Shown here: one piece after another, positions 1 to 6,297 of the stretch
Position numbering within the stretch: position 1 is the stretch's first letter
Layout: each line of letters begins with the position of its first letter
Assembly: GCA_904501935.1 (NCBI GenBank)
Contig: CAJGDA010000075.1
Span: 1-7,566 of the forward strand
Direction: 5' to 3'
DNA length: 7,566 bases
Source of the DNA: an uncultured Methanobrevibacter sp.
GTDB lineage: Archaea; Methanobacteriota; Methanobacteria; Methanobacteriales; Methanobacteriaceae
Program-made: the position numbers and the translations under genes
Notes under the pieces: generated by a model
The model's database searches: none
The model's input: the letters and a program-made list of their open reading frames with translations, nothing else
What the model was told of the DNA's origin: nothing

Positions 1-461
1 ACCTTTGCACCGAGCAATTCCATCCTATAAACATTCAAAGCTTGACGTTGTGTGTCAACTTCCCCCATAAACACTTCACATTCCATGTCCAAAAGCGCAG
101 CTGCGGTAGCTGTAGCAACCCCATGTTGGCCTGCACCGGTTTCTGCAATCACTCTTGTTTTTCCCATTTTTTTAGCAAGCAATACCTGACCTAAAACATT
201 GTTAATCTTATGGGCCCCTGTATGGTTTAAATCTTCACGTTTTAAATAGATTTTGGCACCACCAAGGTCTTCTGTCATTCTTTTAGCATAATACAATAAC
301 GATGGCCTTCCAGCATACTCTTTTAATAATGTATTGAGCTCCTCTACAAAATCTGGATCATTCATATAATGATTGTATTGTTCTTCCAAGTAGAGCAATT
401 CATTCATTAATGTTTCAGATATGTATTGACCACCATATTCACCATATCTTCCGTTATTCAC
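1..461 (-). CDS. trpB: Tryptophan synthase beta chain, N-terminal part (runs off the left edge)
   Basis: PLP enzyme that condenses indole with serine to give tryptophan, working in the cytoplasm as a complex with TrpA. The 153 visible residues are the N-terminal part of a family usually about 390-400 long. They open with NNGRYGEYGGQYI, typical of TrpB. The PLP lysine is K85 in HTGAHKINN and the catalytic glutamate is E107 in AETGAGQHG, matching K87 and E109 of the Salmonella enzyme with a constant offset of two. I chose the GTG at 461 because the homology begins exactly there, no ATG is available before M19, and GGAGGT lies 6 bases upstream. The GTG overlaps the trpF stop in GTGA, which suggests translational coupling. 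This is the main-type TrpB1 rather than the longer TrpB2, judged from the N-terminus only. The reading frame is open to the edge, so this is truncation by the window and not a pseudogene. Confidence 0.97.
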   Translation of the reverse strand, partial: MNNGRYGEYGGQYISETLMNELLYLEEQYNHYMNDPDFVEELNTLLKEYAGRPSLLYYAKRMTEDLGGAKIYLKREDLNHTGAHKINNVLGQVLLAKKMGKTRVIAETGAGQHGVATATAAALLDMECEVFMGEVDTQRQALNVYRMELLGAK

Positions 462-1057
462 CTAATAACCTCCATTATCTCTCTAATCTTATTTTCATCC
501 TTAAATCCATCAGTTTCAAGACTGGAACTTAAATCCACAGCATATGGTTCAAATTCCTCAATTGCCTGGCAGATATTTGAAATATCCAATCCTCCCGCTA
601 AGAAAAATTCTTTATCCAAATCTTTTCTAATCAATCGCCAGTCAAATGTTTTTCCACTGCCTTTACCGCTGTCCAATAATAAGTAATCTGCTTGAGTATT
701 TGCATATTCATTTAAATCAATGCCGCGTGACATTTCAATAGCATTTATAATTCCTAATTTATTATTTGTTTTATCTTTTAAGCTCAAAATATACTCTTCA
801 TCTTCACAACCATGAAGCTGTGCCACATCAATGATTCCATTGTTGAACAGCTCCAATATTTCATTTTGAGAGGCATCTACAAAAACACCAACTGAAATGA
901 TGTCTGATTCCAAATTTTTTTTTAATTCACTGGCCAATTCGTGTGAGACCTTTCTTTTACTATCTGCAAATACAAAACCAATATAATCCGGTTTATATTT
1001 ATTTACGATATTAATATCTTCCAATCGCTTAAGTCCACAGATTTTAATTTTAACCAT
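458..1057 (-). CDS. trpF: Phosphoribosylanthranilate isomerase
   Basis: Cytoplasmic enzyme that performs the Amadori rearrangement of N-(5-phosphoribosyl)anthranilate to CdRP in tryptophan synthesis. The 199 residues match the usual length of a single-domain TIM barrel. The N-terminal KIKICGLKR carries the general base C7. The general acid is D129 in LLLDSGKGSGKTFDW, equivalent to D126 of the Thermotoga enzyme. The phosphate-binding end shows FFLAGGLD (151-158) and VDLSSSLE (174-181) followed by KD..KI. The ATG at 1057 overlaps the end of trpC by 8 bases and has GGAG 7 bases upstream, and the stop overlaps the trpB start. The gene is a separate TrpF, not fused to TrpC as in enterobacteria. 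The family has clear motifs, so the assignment is firm. Confidence 0.97.
   Translation of the reverse strand: MVKIKICGLKRLEDINIVNKYKPDYIGFVFADSKRKVSHELASELKKNLESDIISVGVFVDASQNEILELFNNGIIDVAQLHGCEDEEYILSLKDKTNNKLGIINAIEMSRGIDLNEYANTQADYLLLDSGKGSGKTFDWRLIRKDLDKEFFLAGGLDISNICQAIEEFEPYAVDLSSSLETDGFKDENKIREIMEVIR
468..473 (-). promoter_or_regulatory. Ribosome binding site of trpB (decides the GTG start)
   Basis: GGAGGT on the minus strand sits inside the last codons of trpF, 6 bases before the GTG of trpB. It is one of the best Shine-Dalgarno matches in the operon. It supports the GTG start rather than the first downstream ATG, which would remove the conserved TrpB N-terminus. Confidence 0.75.
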
Positions 1058-1826
1058 TCTTCAACTCCGAAATCATAGCCTTCTTATCCTTACTTTTCAT
1101 TAAAGTTTCACCTATCAGAACTGCATCAACATCATTTTCTTTTAATTTGGCAACATCTTCTTTTGTTTTAATGCCACTTTCTGAAATAAATAAGACATCA
1201 TTACCTACACATCTACGTAAGTTAATACTATTTTCAATATCTACACTGAAATCTTCTAAATTTCTATTGTTTACACCAATGATTTCAGCCCCAACATTCA
1301 TAGCCATTCTGATTTCATCACCGTCATGGGTTTCAACAATAGCTGAAAGACCCAAATCATGAGCCAAATCCAAGTATTTTTTTAATGTAGCAATGTCCAA
1401 AATGGAAGCTATCAATAAAACTGCTGATGCACCAAGCACTTTCGCTTCCCAAATCATATATTCATCCACTACGAAATCTTTTCTCAGAATTGGGATAGTG
1501 ACATTTTGAGAAATCTCTTTTAGATACTCATTGTCCCCTTTAAAAAAATAAGGTTCTGTTAAAACTGAAATTGCACTAGCTCCGGCTTCCTCATATTCCT
1601 TTGCAATAGCTACATAATCAAAATCCTCAGCAATTAGACCTTTTGAAGGAGATGCTCTTTTAACCTCAGCAATTATTGAAATATCATCTCCACCCACTGC
1701 CTTTTTAAATGGAAACTCATCAGTGATTTCTAATTCTTTCACTTGTTTTTTTAACTCTTCTAATGGAGTGATTTCTTTTTCCTGTTCAATCCTTTCTTTA
1801 GTTTTTTCCACAATTTCATTTAACAT
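1050..1826 (-). CDS. trpC: Indole-3-glycerol phosphate synthase
   Basis: Cytoplasmic TIM-barrel enzyme that closes the pyrrole ring of CdRP, with loss of CO2 and water, to give indole-3-glycerol phosphate. Length is 258 residues, normal for a stand-alone TrpC. The active-site set is complete: E54 and K56 in IIAEVKRASPSKG, catalytic K116 in ILRKDF, E165 in SAIVETH, N186 in GVNNRNL, and E216-S217 in FISESGI. An N-terminal helical region of about 45 residues precedes the barrel, as in other members. The start follows the trpD stop by 5 bases. It has no strong ribosome site; a GCTGAT close to the archaeal GGTGAT overlaps the trpD stop, so translation probably depends on readthrough of ribosomes from trpD. 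The stop overlaps trpF by 8 bases. Confidence 0.97.
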   Translation of the reverse strand: MLNEIVEKTKERIEQEKEITPLEELKKQVKELEITDEFPFKKAVGGDDISIIAEVKRASPSKGLIAEDFDYVAIAKEYEEAGASAISVLTEPYFFKGDNEYLKEISQNVTIPILRKDFVVDEYMIWEAKVLGASAVLLIASILDIATLKKYLDLAHDLGLSAIVETHDGDEIRMAMNVGAEIIGVNNRNLEDFSVDIENSINLRRCVGNDVLFISESGIKTKEDVAKLKENDVDAVLIGETLMKSKDKKAMISELKNG

Positions 1827-1831
1827 AATAA

Positions 1832-2839
1832 TCAGCTATTTGTAAATTCAATAAATTTTTCAAGTTGTTCTGCTGCCTTTCCCGAATCAATAATTTCAGC
1901 TGCAAGATCCACTCCTTCCCTTAATGATTCAACTTTGCCAGCGACATATAGGCCTGCAGCAGAATTTAATAGAACTGCATTTCTTTTCGGTCCTTTTTCA
2001 CCATTTAATATTGATAATGTAATTTCCGCATTTTCATGTGCATCTCCACCAACAAGGTCTTCTTTTGATGCCATTTCCATGCCAAAATATTCTGGAGAAA
2101 TTTCATAAGACATTGTTTTACCATCTTTAAGTTCACATACAAAAGTTTTATCACTAACAGAAATCTCATCCATGACATCCATTCCATAAACTGAAAGTGC
2201 AGAACTAACTCCCAAGTTCTTCAATACATCAATTAAAGGCTCTACAAGTTCTTTTTCATAAACTCCTAAAACTTGCATTGTAGCCCCTGCAGGATTTGTT
2301 AGCGGACCCAAAATATTAAATATTGTTCTGATTGAAAGCTCTTTTCTCACACTTGCAACATATTTCATAGACAAATGATAATTTTGAGCAAATAAGAAAC
2401 ATAAATTTATTTTTTTTAGACATTCTAAACTTTTTTCAGGTTCAATATGAATATTAACGCCTAATGCTTCCAACACATCGGCTGCACCACATTTGCTTGA
2501 GGCTGATCTGTTACCATGCTTTGCAACAGGGACTCCTGCAGCAGAAATGACAATTGAAGATGTTGTTGAAATATTAAATGTATTTGAACCGTCTCCTCCG
2601 GTTCCAACTATTTCCAAAACCTCTAAATCGTTTAATAATCTTACACAATGAGCCCTCATAGCTTCAGCAGAAGCGGTTATCTCGTCAATTGTTTCTCCTT
2701 TCATAGACATTGCTGTTAAATAAGCACTCATCTGAACTTCACTTGCTTCACCACTCATGATTTCATCCATAGTTTGGTAAGCTTCGTCATAAGTCAAATC
2801 TTCATGCTTATATACTTTTAAAATAGCTTCTTTAATCAT
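1832..2839 (-). CDS. trpD: Anthranilate phosphoribosyltransferase
   Basis: Transfers the phosphoribosyl group of PRPP to anthranilate, the second step of the tryptophan branch. Length is 335 residues, typical of a stand-alone TrpD (no fusion to TrpG). Visible motifs in order are the PRPP-binding GTGGDG (79-84), NISTTSS (89-95), KHGNR (107-111), the anthranilate-site arginine R165 in VRKEL, FNILGPLTNPAG (174-185) and the metal-binding D224-E225 in DVMDEIS. Two normally conserved spots differ: the usual YHPAMKY reads YHLSMKY near residue 155, and the usual ELGIRT reads ELSIRT (167-172). Neither removes a known catalytic residue. Its ATG overlaps the trpG stop in ATGA, and AGAGGA precedes it, so coupling to trpG is likely. 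Confidence 0.97.
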   Translation of the reverse strand: MIKEAILKVYKHEDLTYDEAYQTMDEIMSGEASEVQMSAYLTAMSMKGETIDEITASAEAMRAHCVRLLNDLEVLEIVGTGGDGSNTFNISTTSSIVISAAGVPVAKHGNRSASSKCGAADVLEALGVNIHIEPEKSLECLKKINLCFLFAQNYHLSMKYVASVRKELSIRTIFNILGPLTNPAGATMQVLGVYEKELVEPLIDVLKNLGVSSALSVYGMDVMDEISVSDKTFVCELKDGKTMSYEISPEYFGMEMASKEDLVGGDAHENAEITLSILNGEKGPKRNAVLLNSAAGLYVAGKVESLREGVDLAAEIIDSGKAAEQLEKFIEFTNS

Positions 2840-3420
2840 AATATTCCTCTTTCAACTTTTTCTGTGAAATTTCTTATAATTGTTAAACCATCTGGTGTCA
2901 ATATTGATTCCGGATGGAATTGCAGACCATAAATATTGAAATCCTTATGCTTTACGGCCATTATCTCGCCATCATCTTTTGATTTTGAAATAACTTCCAA
3001 ACACTCAGGAAGAGTATCTTCAACTAAACTTAAAGAATGATATCTTCCAACGGTAATTTCACTAGGCAATTCCTTAAAAATAAAATCATAATCAAGAGAT
3101 ATTTTTGATGATTTTCCATGCATTAATCTTTTTGCATGGGAAATCTTGCCCCCAAATGCGGCACAGATTGCTTGATGACCTAAACAAACTCCCAAAATAG
3201 GTATTTTATTATGGAATTGCTTAACAATGTCAATGCAAATTCCTGCGTTTTCCGGTTTTCCAGGACCCGGGGACAGTATGATGCATTCTGGATTTAATTC
3301 ATTGATTTCCTCAATGGTTATTTTATCATTCCTATAAACTTGAATATTCGGATTTACCTCACCTATCAATTGAAACAGATTATATGAAAAACTGTCATAG
3401 TTATCGATTAAAAGAATCAT
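2836..3420 (-). CDS. trpG: Anthranilate synthase component II, glutamine amidotransferase subunit
   Basis: Class I glutamine amidotransferase that releases ammonia from glutamine and passes it to TrpE for anthranilate formation. Length is 194 residues, the size of a stand-alone TrpG. The N-terminus has the typical LLIDNYDSFSYNL. PGPGKP (51-56) forms the oxyanion region. The nucleophile is C79 in LGVCLGHQ, and H169 and E171 in GLQFHPES complete the triad. HGK at 101-103 and GRYHSL (125-130) are also typical. PabA is nearly identical in type, and some organisms share one protein for both roles, but the tight placement after trpE and before trpD supports TrpG. Both ends overlap their neighbours in ATGA, and a purine-rich GGGGGGATTGA precedes the ATG. 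Confidence 0.96.
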   Translation of the reverse strand: MILLIDNYDSFSYNLFQLIGEVNPNIQVYRNDKITIEEINELNPECIILSPGPGKPENAGICIDIVKQFHNKIPILGVCLGHQAICAAFGGKISHAKRLMHGKSSKISLDYDFIFKELPSEITVGRYHSLSLVEDTLPECLEVISKSKDDGEIMAVKHKDFNIYGLQFHPESILTPDGLTIIRNFTEKVERGIL

Positions 3421-4916
3421 TCAATCCCCCCATCAGCTATTTTCAATGCATTTATAACAGCAGCTGCTTTATTTAAACATTCCTCAAATTCCTTTTCAGG
3501 CACGCTATCTGCAACAATTCCTGCACCGGAACGGATGAATACCTTATTATTGCGAGCAAATGCAATTCTAATTGAGATACATGTATCAATATTGCCGCTT
3601 AAGTCAACATAACCAATAGCCCCACCATAAATACCTCTTTTATTGTCTTCCAATTCATTTATTATTTCACATGCCCTTATTTTTGGAGCTCCAGATAACG
3701 TTCCTGCAGGCAAAATTGAATCGATTGCGGATAGAGAATCCAAATCACTTCTTAAGATTCCGGTTACAGTAGATCCAATATGCATCACATGTGAAAATCT
3801 CTCAATTGAGAGATACTTATCCACTTTAACAGAACCGATTTCGGAAATTCTTCCAATGTCATTTCGACCCAAATCAACTAGCATATTATGCTCTGCCAGC
3901 TCTTTTTCATCGGCCAATAATTCTTCTTCAAGTTTTAAGTCTTCCTCTTCAGTTTTTCCACGAGGCCTAGTTCCCGCCAATGGAAATGTGTATAGCTTAT
4001 TGTCATTTAGTTTAACTAACGTTTCGGGAGATGCCCCTGCAATTTCGATATCATTGCTTGAGAAATAAAACATGTAAGGAGACGGATTTGTTGTTCTTAA
4101 TACCCTATATGTATCAAATAAACTCCCGGAAATATCCGCTTCTATCCTATTGGATAAGACAACTTGGAAAATATCACCTTCATGAATATAGTATTTTGCC
4201 CTATCAACCATATCGCAATATTTTTCACGTGAAAATGCCGGTTTAAAATCAGATTTCAATTCAAGCGGTTCAATATCAACTTTTTTGCCATTTTTGATTA
4301 AATTGGCAATCCCTAATAATTCATCGCATGCCCTTTTGTAGTTTCTTTCCAAATCATCGGTTTTAATGTTTACGATAATGACAATCTTCTGTTTGAAGTT
4401 ATCAAAAGCTATTACCTTATCAAACAACATCAAATCTATGTCTTTAAACTGATCTTGATTTTCAGCATCCAAAGTTAGGGAAGGCTCTGAATATTTTATA
4501 TAATCATATGCAAAATAGCCTACAAAACCACCTGTGAATGGGGGCAAATAACTTAATTTTGGAGATTTGTTCTTTTTAACCAAGTCCTTAATAATTTCTC
4601 CAGGATTATTGGTTTCAAATGTTATTTCATCATCGGTAAGTTCATTAAAGTCTGCATCTCCTTTTATAGTGACAATTCCATTTTGACAAGTGAACTCTAA
4701 AAGCGGATCGTAGCCTAAAAATGTGTATCTTCCCCATTTTTGTGAATCTTCAACACTTTCTAACATATAAGTATGGTCACTAATGCCTTTTAAAATTCTT
4801 AAAACTTCTATAGGAGTAGCTATATCTGAAAACAATTCATAAGATATAGGTATTCGCTTATACTCTTTGTTTTTTCCAATTTCTTTTACATCTTCTAAGT
4901 TTGGGGAAAACATCAT
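3417..4916 (-). CDS. trpE: Anthranilate synthase component I
   Basis: Converts chorismate to anthranilate with ammonia from TrpG; the committed and normally feedback-inhibited step. The 499 residues carry the N-terminal domain (to about 215) and the chorismate-binding domain (about 225-490). The N-terminal YMLESVE (50-56) contains the LES segment that binds inhibitory tryptophan in other TrpE proteins, and NPSPYMFY (277-284) is the second part of that site, so the enzyme is probably tryptophan-inhibited. Catalytic-domain motifs are GDIFQVVLSNR (247-257), GASPETL (294-300), FPLAGTRPRG (311-320), H343 in EHNMLVDLGRND, PAGTLSGAPK (403-412) and GGAIGYVD (431-438). These separate it from PabB reasonably well, and the operon settles it. 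The first codon is one of two adjacent ATGs (4916 or 4913), with only a weak GTGTGAT before them. First gene of the operon. Confidence 0.97.
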   Translation of the reverse strand: MMFSPNLEDVKEIGKNKEYKRIPISYELFSDIATPIEVLRILKGISDHTYMLESVEDSQKWGRYTFLGYDPLLEFTCQNGIVTIKGDADFNELTDDEITFETNNPGEIIKDLVKKNKSPKLSYLPPFTGGFVGYFAYDYIKYSEPSLTLDAENQDQFKDIDLMLFDKVIAFDNFKQKIVIIVNIKTDDLERNYKRACDELLGIANLIKNGKKVDIEPLELKSDFKPAFSREKYCDMVDRAKYYIHEGDIFQVVLSNRIEADISGSLFDTYRVLRTTNPSPYMFYFSSNDIEIAGASPETLVKLNDNKLYTFPLAGTRPRGKTEEEDLKLEEELLADEKELAEHNMLVDLGRNDIGRISEIGSVKVDKYLSIERFSHVMHIGSTVTGILRSDLDSLSAIDSILPAGTLSGAPKIRACEIINELEDNKRGIYGGAIGYVDLSGNIDTCISIRIAFARNNKVFIRSGAGIVADSVPEKEFEECLNKAAAVINALKIADGGIE

Positions 4917-4958
4917 ATCACACTTTTAATTTACTATAATATAATTAGTATAATGTAC

Positions 4959-4966
4959 TATTTAAA
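4959..4966 (-). promoter_or_regulatory. Candidate TATA box of the trp operon promoter
   Basis: On the minus strand TTTAAATA, preceded by AACAAGGT, lies about 45 bases before the trpE start. With the usual archaeal spacing of about 25 bases, transcription would begin near 4937, giving a leader of roughly 20 bases. Inferred from sequence alone; other AT-rich stretches nearer the gene could also serve. Confidence 0.5.
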
Positions 4967-5003
4967 ACCTTGTTGTAACAATTTGTACATTATAGTTACA
5001 TCG

Positions 5004-5011
5004 AAAAAAAA
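5004..5011 (-). terminator. Oligo-T terminator candidate after the small membrane protein gene
   Basis: On the minus strand a run of eight T begins 2 bases after the TAA of the 5014-5415 gene. Archaeal RNA polymerase terminates at such T tracts without needing a hairpin. It would separate the upstream cassette from the trp promoter immediately downstream. Confidence 0.5.
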
Positions 5012-5013
5012 TA

Positions 5014-5415
5014 TTAGTACATTTTGTCCTGTTGCTGGCTAAACTGAATTACGATTTTTTTAATTTCCCTGCTTTCCAAATAAGGAAGTTTTTCTGCAAT
5101 TTCTTTTTCAAGATCGCTATTTAACTGAAGTCTTTTTTGAGCGTATTCCTCTCCTTCATATTCGCTGCGGTATTGTTTGTTCAAATTGGAATATTTTGTA
5201 ATCAAAGGCTGAAGAACAGCACCTATATCCTTATCCAATTGGTCATTTTTAATTTTTTGTTTTCTGATTTCAACTACGAAGCCCACAACAGTTACGAAAA
5301 ATCCCAAAACTGTTATGGTCAATGCAGGAACAAAAATCTTCTCGTCATTTACAAAAAGAACTGTAATGAAAATTCCAACAAATATTAAAAGAACACCTAT
5401 TTTTCTTAAATCCAT
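5014..5415 (-). CDS. Small membrane protein with two transmembrane segments and a charged helical tail, function unknown
   Basis: I do not recognise the family. The 133 residues begin with a short basic stretch (DLRK), then membrane segments at about 5-22 and 28-49 joined by a short charged turn (NDEK). From residue 51 to the end the protein is soluble, rich in K, E, Q and D and predicted helical, with probable coiled-coil character around 75-130 (for example NSDLEKEIAEKL). Basic residues RKQKIK directly after the second segment suggest that the tail, and so also the N-terminus, lie in the cytoplasm. The start ATG lies 22 bases after the CPBP gene and has no ribosome site. A TATA-like TATTAAATAA about 27 bases upstream would give a nearly leaderless transcript; readthrough from the CPBP gene is equally possible. 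Orientation and spacing link it to the two genes before it. Confidence 0.8.
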   Translation of the reverse strand: MDLRKIGVLLIFVGIFITVLFVNDEKIFVPALTITVLGFFVTVVGFVVEIRKQKIKNDQLDKDIGAVLQPLITKYSNLNKQYRSEYEGEEYAQKRLQLNSDLEKEIAEKLPYLESREIKKIVIQFSQQQDKMY

Positions 5416-5437
5416 GTTTAGATATCTAGATTTATTA

Positions 5438-6217
5438 TTATTTAATATTATTCAATTCAACAAAAATAAAGACCATGATTAAAACAAATGAAAGGAGAGC
5501 CAAAAGAGACATTATCCCAATCACAAGACCATTTGTAAATAGAACATTTGCAGTATCCAAAATAACAATACTTTCTGCAAATAGGTTATTTAAAAAGTGC
5601 GCGAAGATTGGGACTAGAATATTATCAGTTTTCAGATATAAAATGGCCATGCATATTCCAAAAATGAATGCTGCAACAATGCTGCCATAAGAATGCAGGG
5701 AAGCAAACAGCAAAGAACTAAACAATATTGAAAATACCGTTGGAATAATCAACTTCATCCTATTCAATAAAACCCCCCTAAATACTAATTCCTCACAAAT
5801 CGGAGAGATGAATACTGAAGCAATAATGCTTCCAACTGCAATTAATGAATTATTAATATATAATGATGATATCTGAAAACTAATTAAATTGATAATATCA
5901 GGAAATATTGATAAAACAACACTTGACAAATACAAAAATCCATAAGAAAGAAAAATATTCAATATTACAATGATTATAATAGTTTTTAATGCTTCTTTTG
6001 AAAAAACATCGGCAAAATCCTGTTTAAGACTTGAAAAATTATCTTTTAATCTAAAAATAAAATAAAAAATTATGCAAATATAAATCCAGACAGAATTAAT
6101 ATGAACAGTGTTTAAAGAATTAAAAATAAATTGAATAATAAATAAGATGATTATTAAAATTAATATCTCCTTTAAGGAAATATTTTTAAGTTTTTCATTA
6201 AATAAAGACATGTCCAT
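5438..6217 (-). CDS. CPBP-family intramembrane metalloprotease (CAAX protease-like, ABI family)
   Basis: Very hydrophobic protein of 259 residues with about eight predicted membrane segments (roughly 15-36, 40-58, 76-105, 124-142, 157-173, 180-197, 200-220, 230-255). It holds the three family motifs: EELVFR (142-147, giving E142, E143, R147), FASLH (171-175, with F171 and H174 in the FxxH arrangement) and HFLNN (207-211, with H207 and N211). In eukaryotic Rce1 and its archaeal homologue MmRce1 these residues form the glutamyl-protease active site, so it looks catalytically intact. Bacterial relatives act in bacteriocin self-immunity or protein maturation; the substrate here is unknown. The first ATG (6217) and a second (6211) are both possible; neither has a ribosome site. 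The gene follows the regulator after 80 bases and precedes the small membrane protein by 22, suggesting one cassette. Confidence 0.9.
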   Translation of the reverse strand: MDMSLFNEKLKNISLKEILILIIILFIIQFIFNSLNTVHINSVWIYICIIFYFIFRLKDNFSSLKQDFADVFSKEALKTIIIIVILNIFLSYGFLYLSSVVLSIFPDIINLISFQISSLYINNSLIAVGSIIASVFISPICEELVFRGVLLNRMKLIIPTVFSILFSSLLFASLHSYGSIVAAFIFGICMAILYLKTDNILVPIFAHFLNNLFAESIVILDTANVLFTNGLVIGIMSLLALLSFVLIMVFIFVELNNIK

Positions 6218-6252
6218 CGAGAAAAAAATTTGCTGAAAAAAAGTACCTAAAA

Positions 6253-6268
6253 TTGACTAATTAGTCAA
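6253..6268. promoter_or_regulatory. Perfect 16-base palindrome between the regulator and CPBP genes, candidate operator
   Basis: TTGACTAATTAGTCAA is fully self-complementary and lies 36 bases before the CPBP start. Identical AAGTAC hexamers flank it at 6241-6246 and 6267-6272. A dimeric regulator such as the neighbouring helix-turn-helix protein could bind it. On the minus strand it is followed by TTTT and, after AGGTAC, seven T, so it could alternatively act as a hairpin or T-tract terminator for the regulator transcript. Function is inferred. Confidence 0.5.
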
Positions 6269-6297
6269 GTACGAATTTTCGCACGAATCAACAGCGT

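Larger units (their letters stand above)
4954..5021. promoter_or_regulatory. Candidate TrpY-type operator array (TRP boxes) of the trp operon
   Basis: A perfect TGTACA lies at 4984-4989. One-mismatch copies lie at 4954-4959 (TGTACT on the plus strand) and 5016-5021 (TGTACT on the minus strand). Their centres are 30 and 32 bases apart, about three helical turns, so they would face the same side of the DNA. TGTACA is the published consensus bound by TrpY, the trp repressor of Methanothermobacter. The 4954 box touches the TATA candidate, so a bound repressor would block initiation. Another dyad, TGTTGTAACA, lies at 4971-4980. The third box covers the final codons of the neighbouring gene. The role is inferred by analogy. 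Confidence 0.5.

Noticed and set aside
426..686. Plus-strand open frame spanning the trpF-trpB junction
   Set aside because: It lies opposite two well-supported genes and its hydrophobic start is the complement of conserved TrpF and TrpB sequence.
3643..4068. Open frame of 141 codons on the plus strand within trpE
   Set aside because: Antisense shadow of trpE: serine-rich, low-complexity product with no family motif and no promoter or ribosome site.
4917..4980. Leader peptide or tryptophan attenuator before trpE
   Set aside because: No short open frame with consecutive tryptophan codons and no competing hairpins are visible. The leader predicted from the TATA box is only about 20 bases, which leaves no room for one.
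5419..5428. TAGATATCTA palindrome just before the small membrane protein gene
   Set aside because: Only 10 bases long and AT-rich. Symmetry of this size is common by chance here, and no second copy was noticed.
5137..5690. Short plus-strand frames opposite the small membrane protein and the CPBP gene
   Set aside because: The products have no recognisable motif, lie antisense to better-supported genes and lack ribosome sites.
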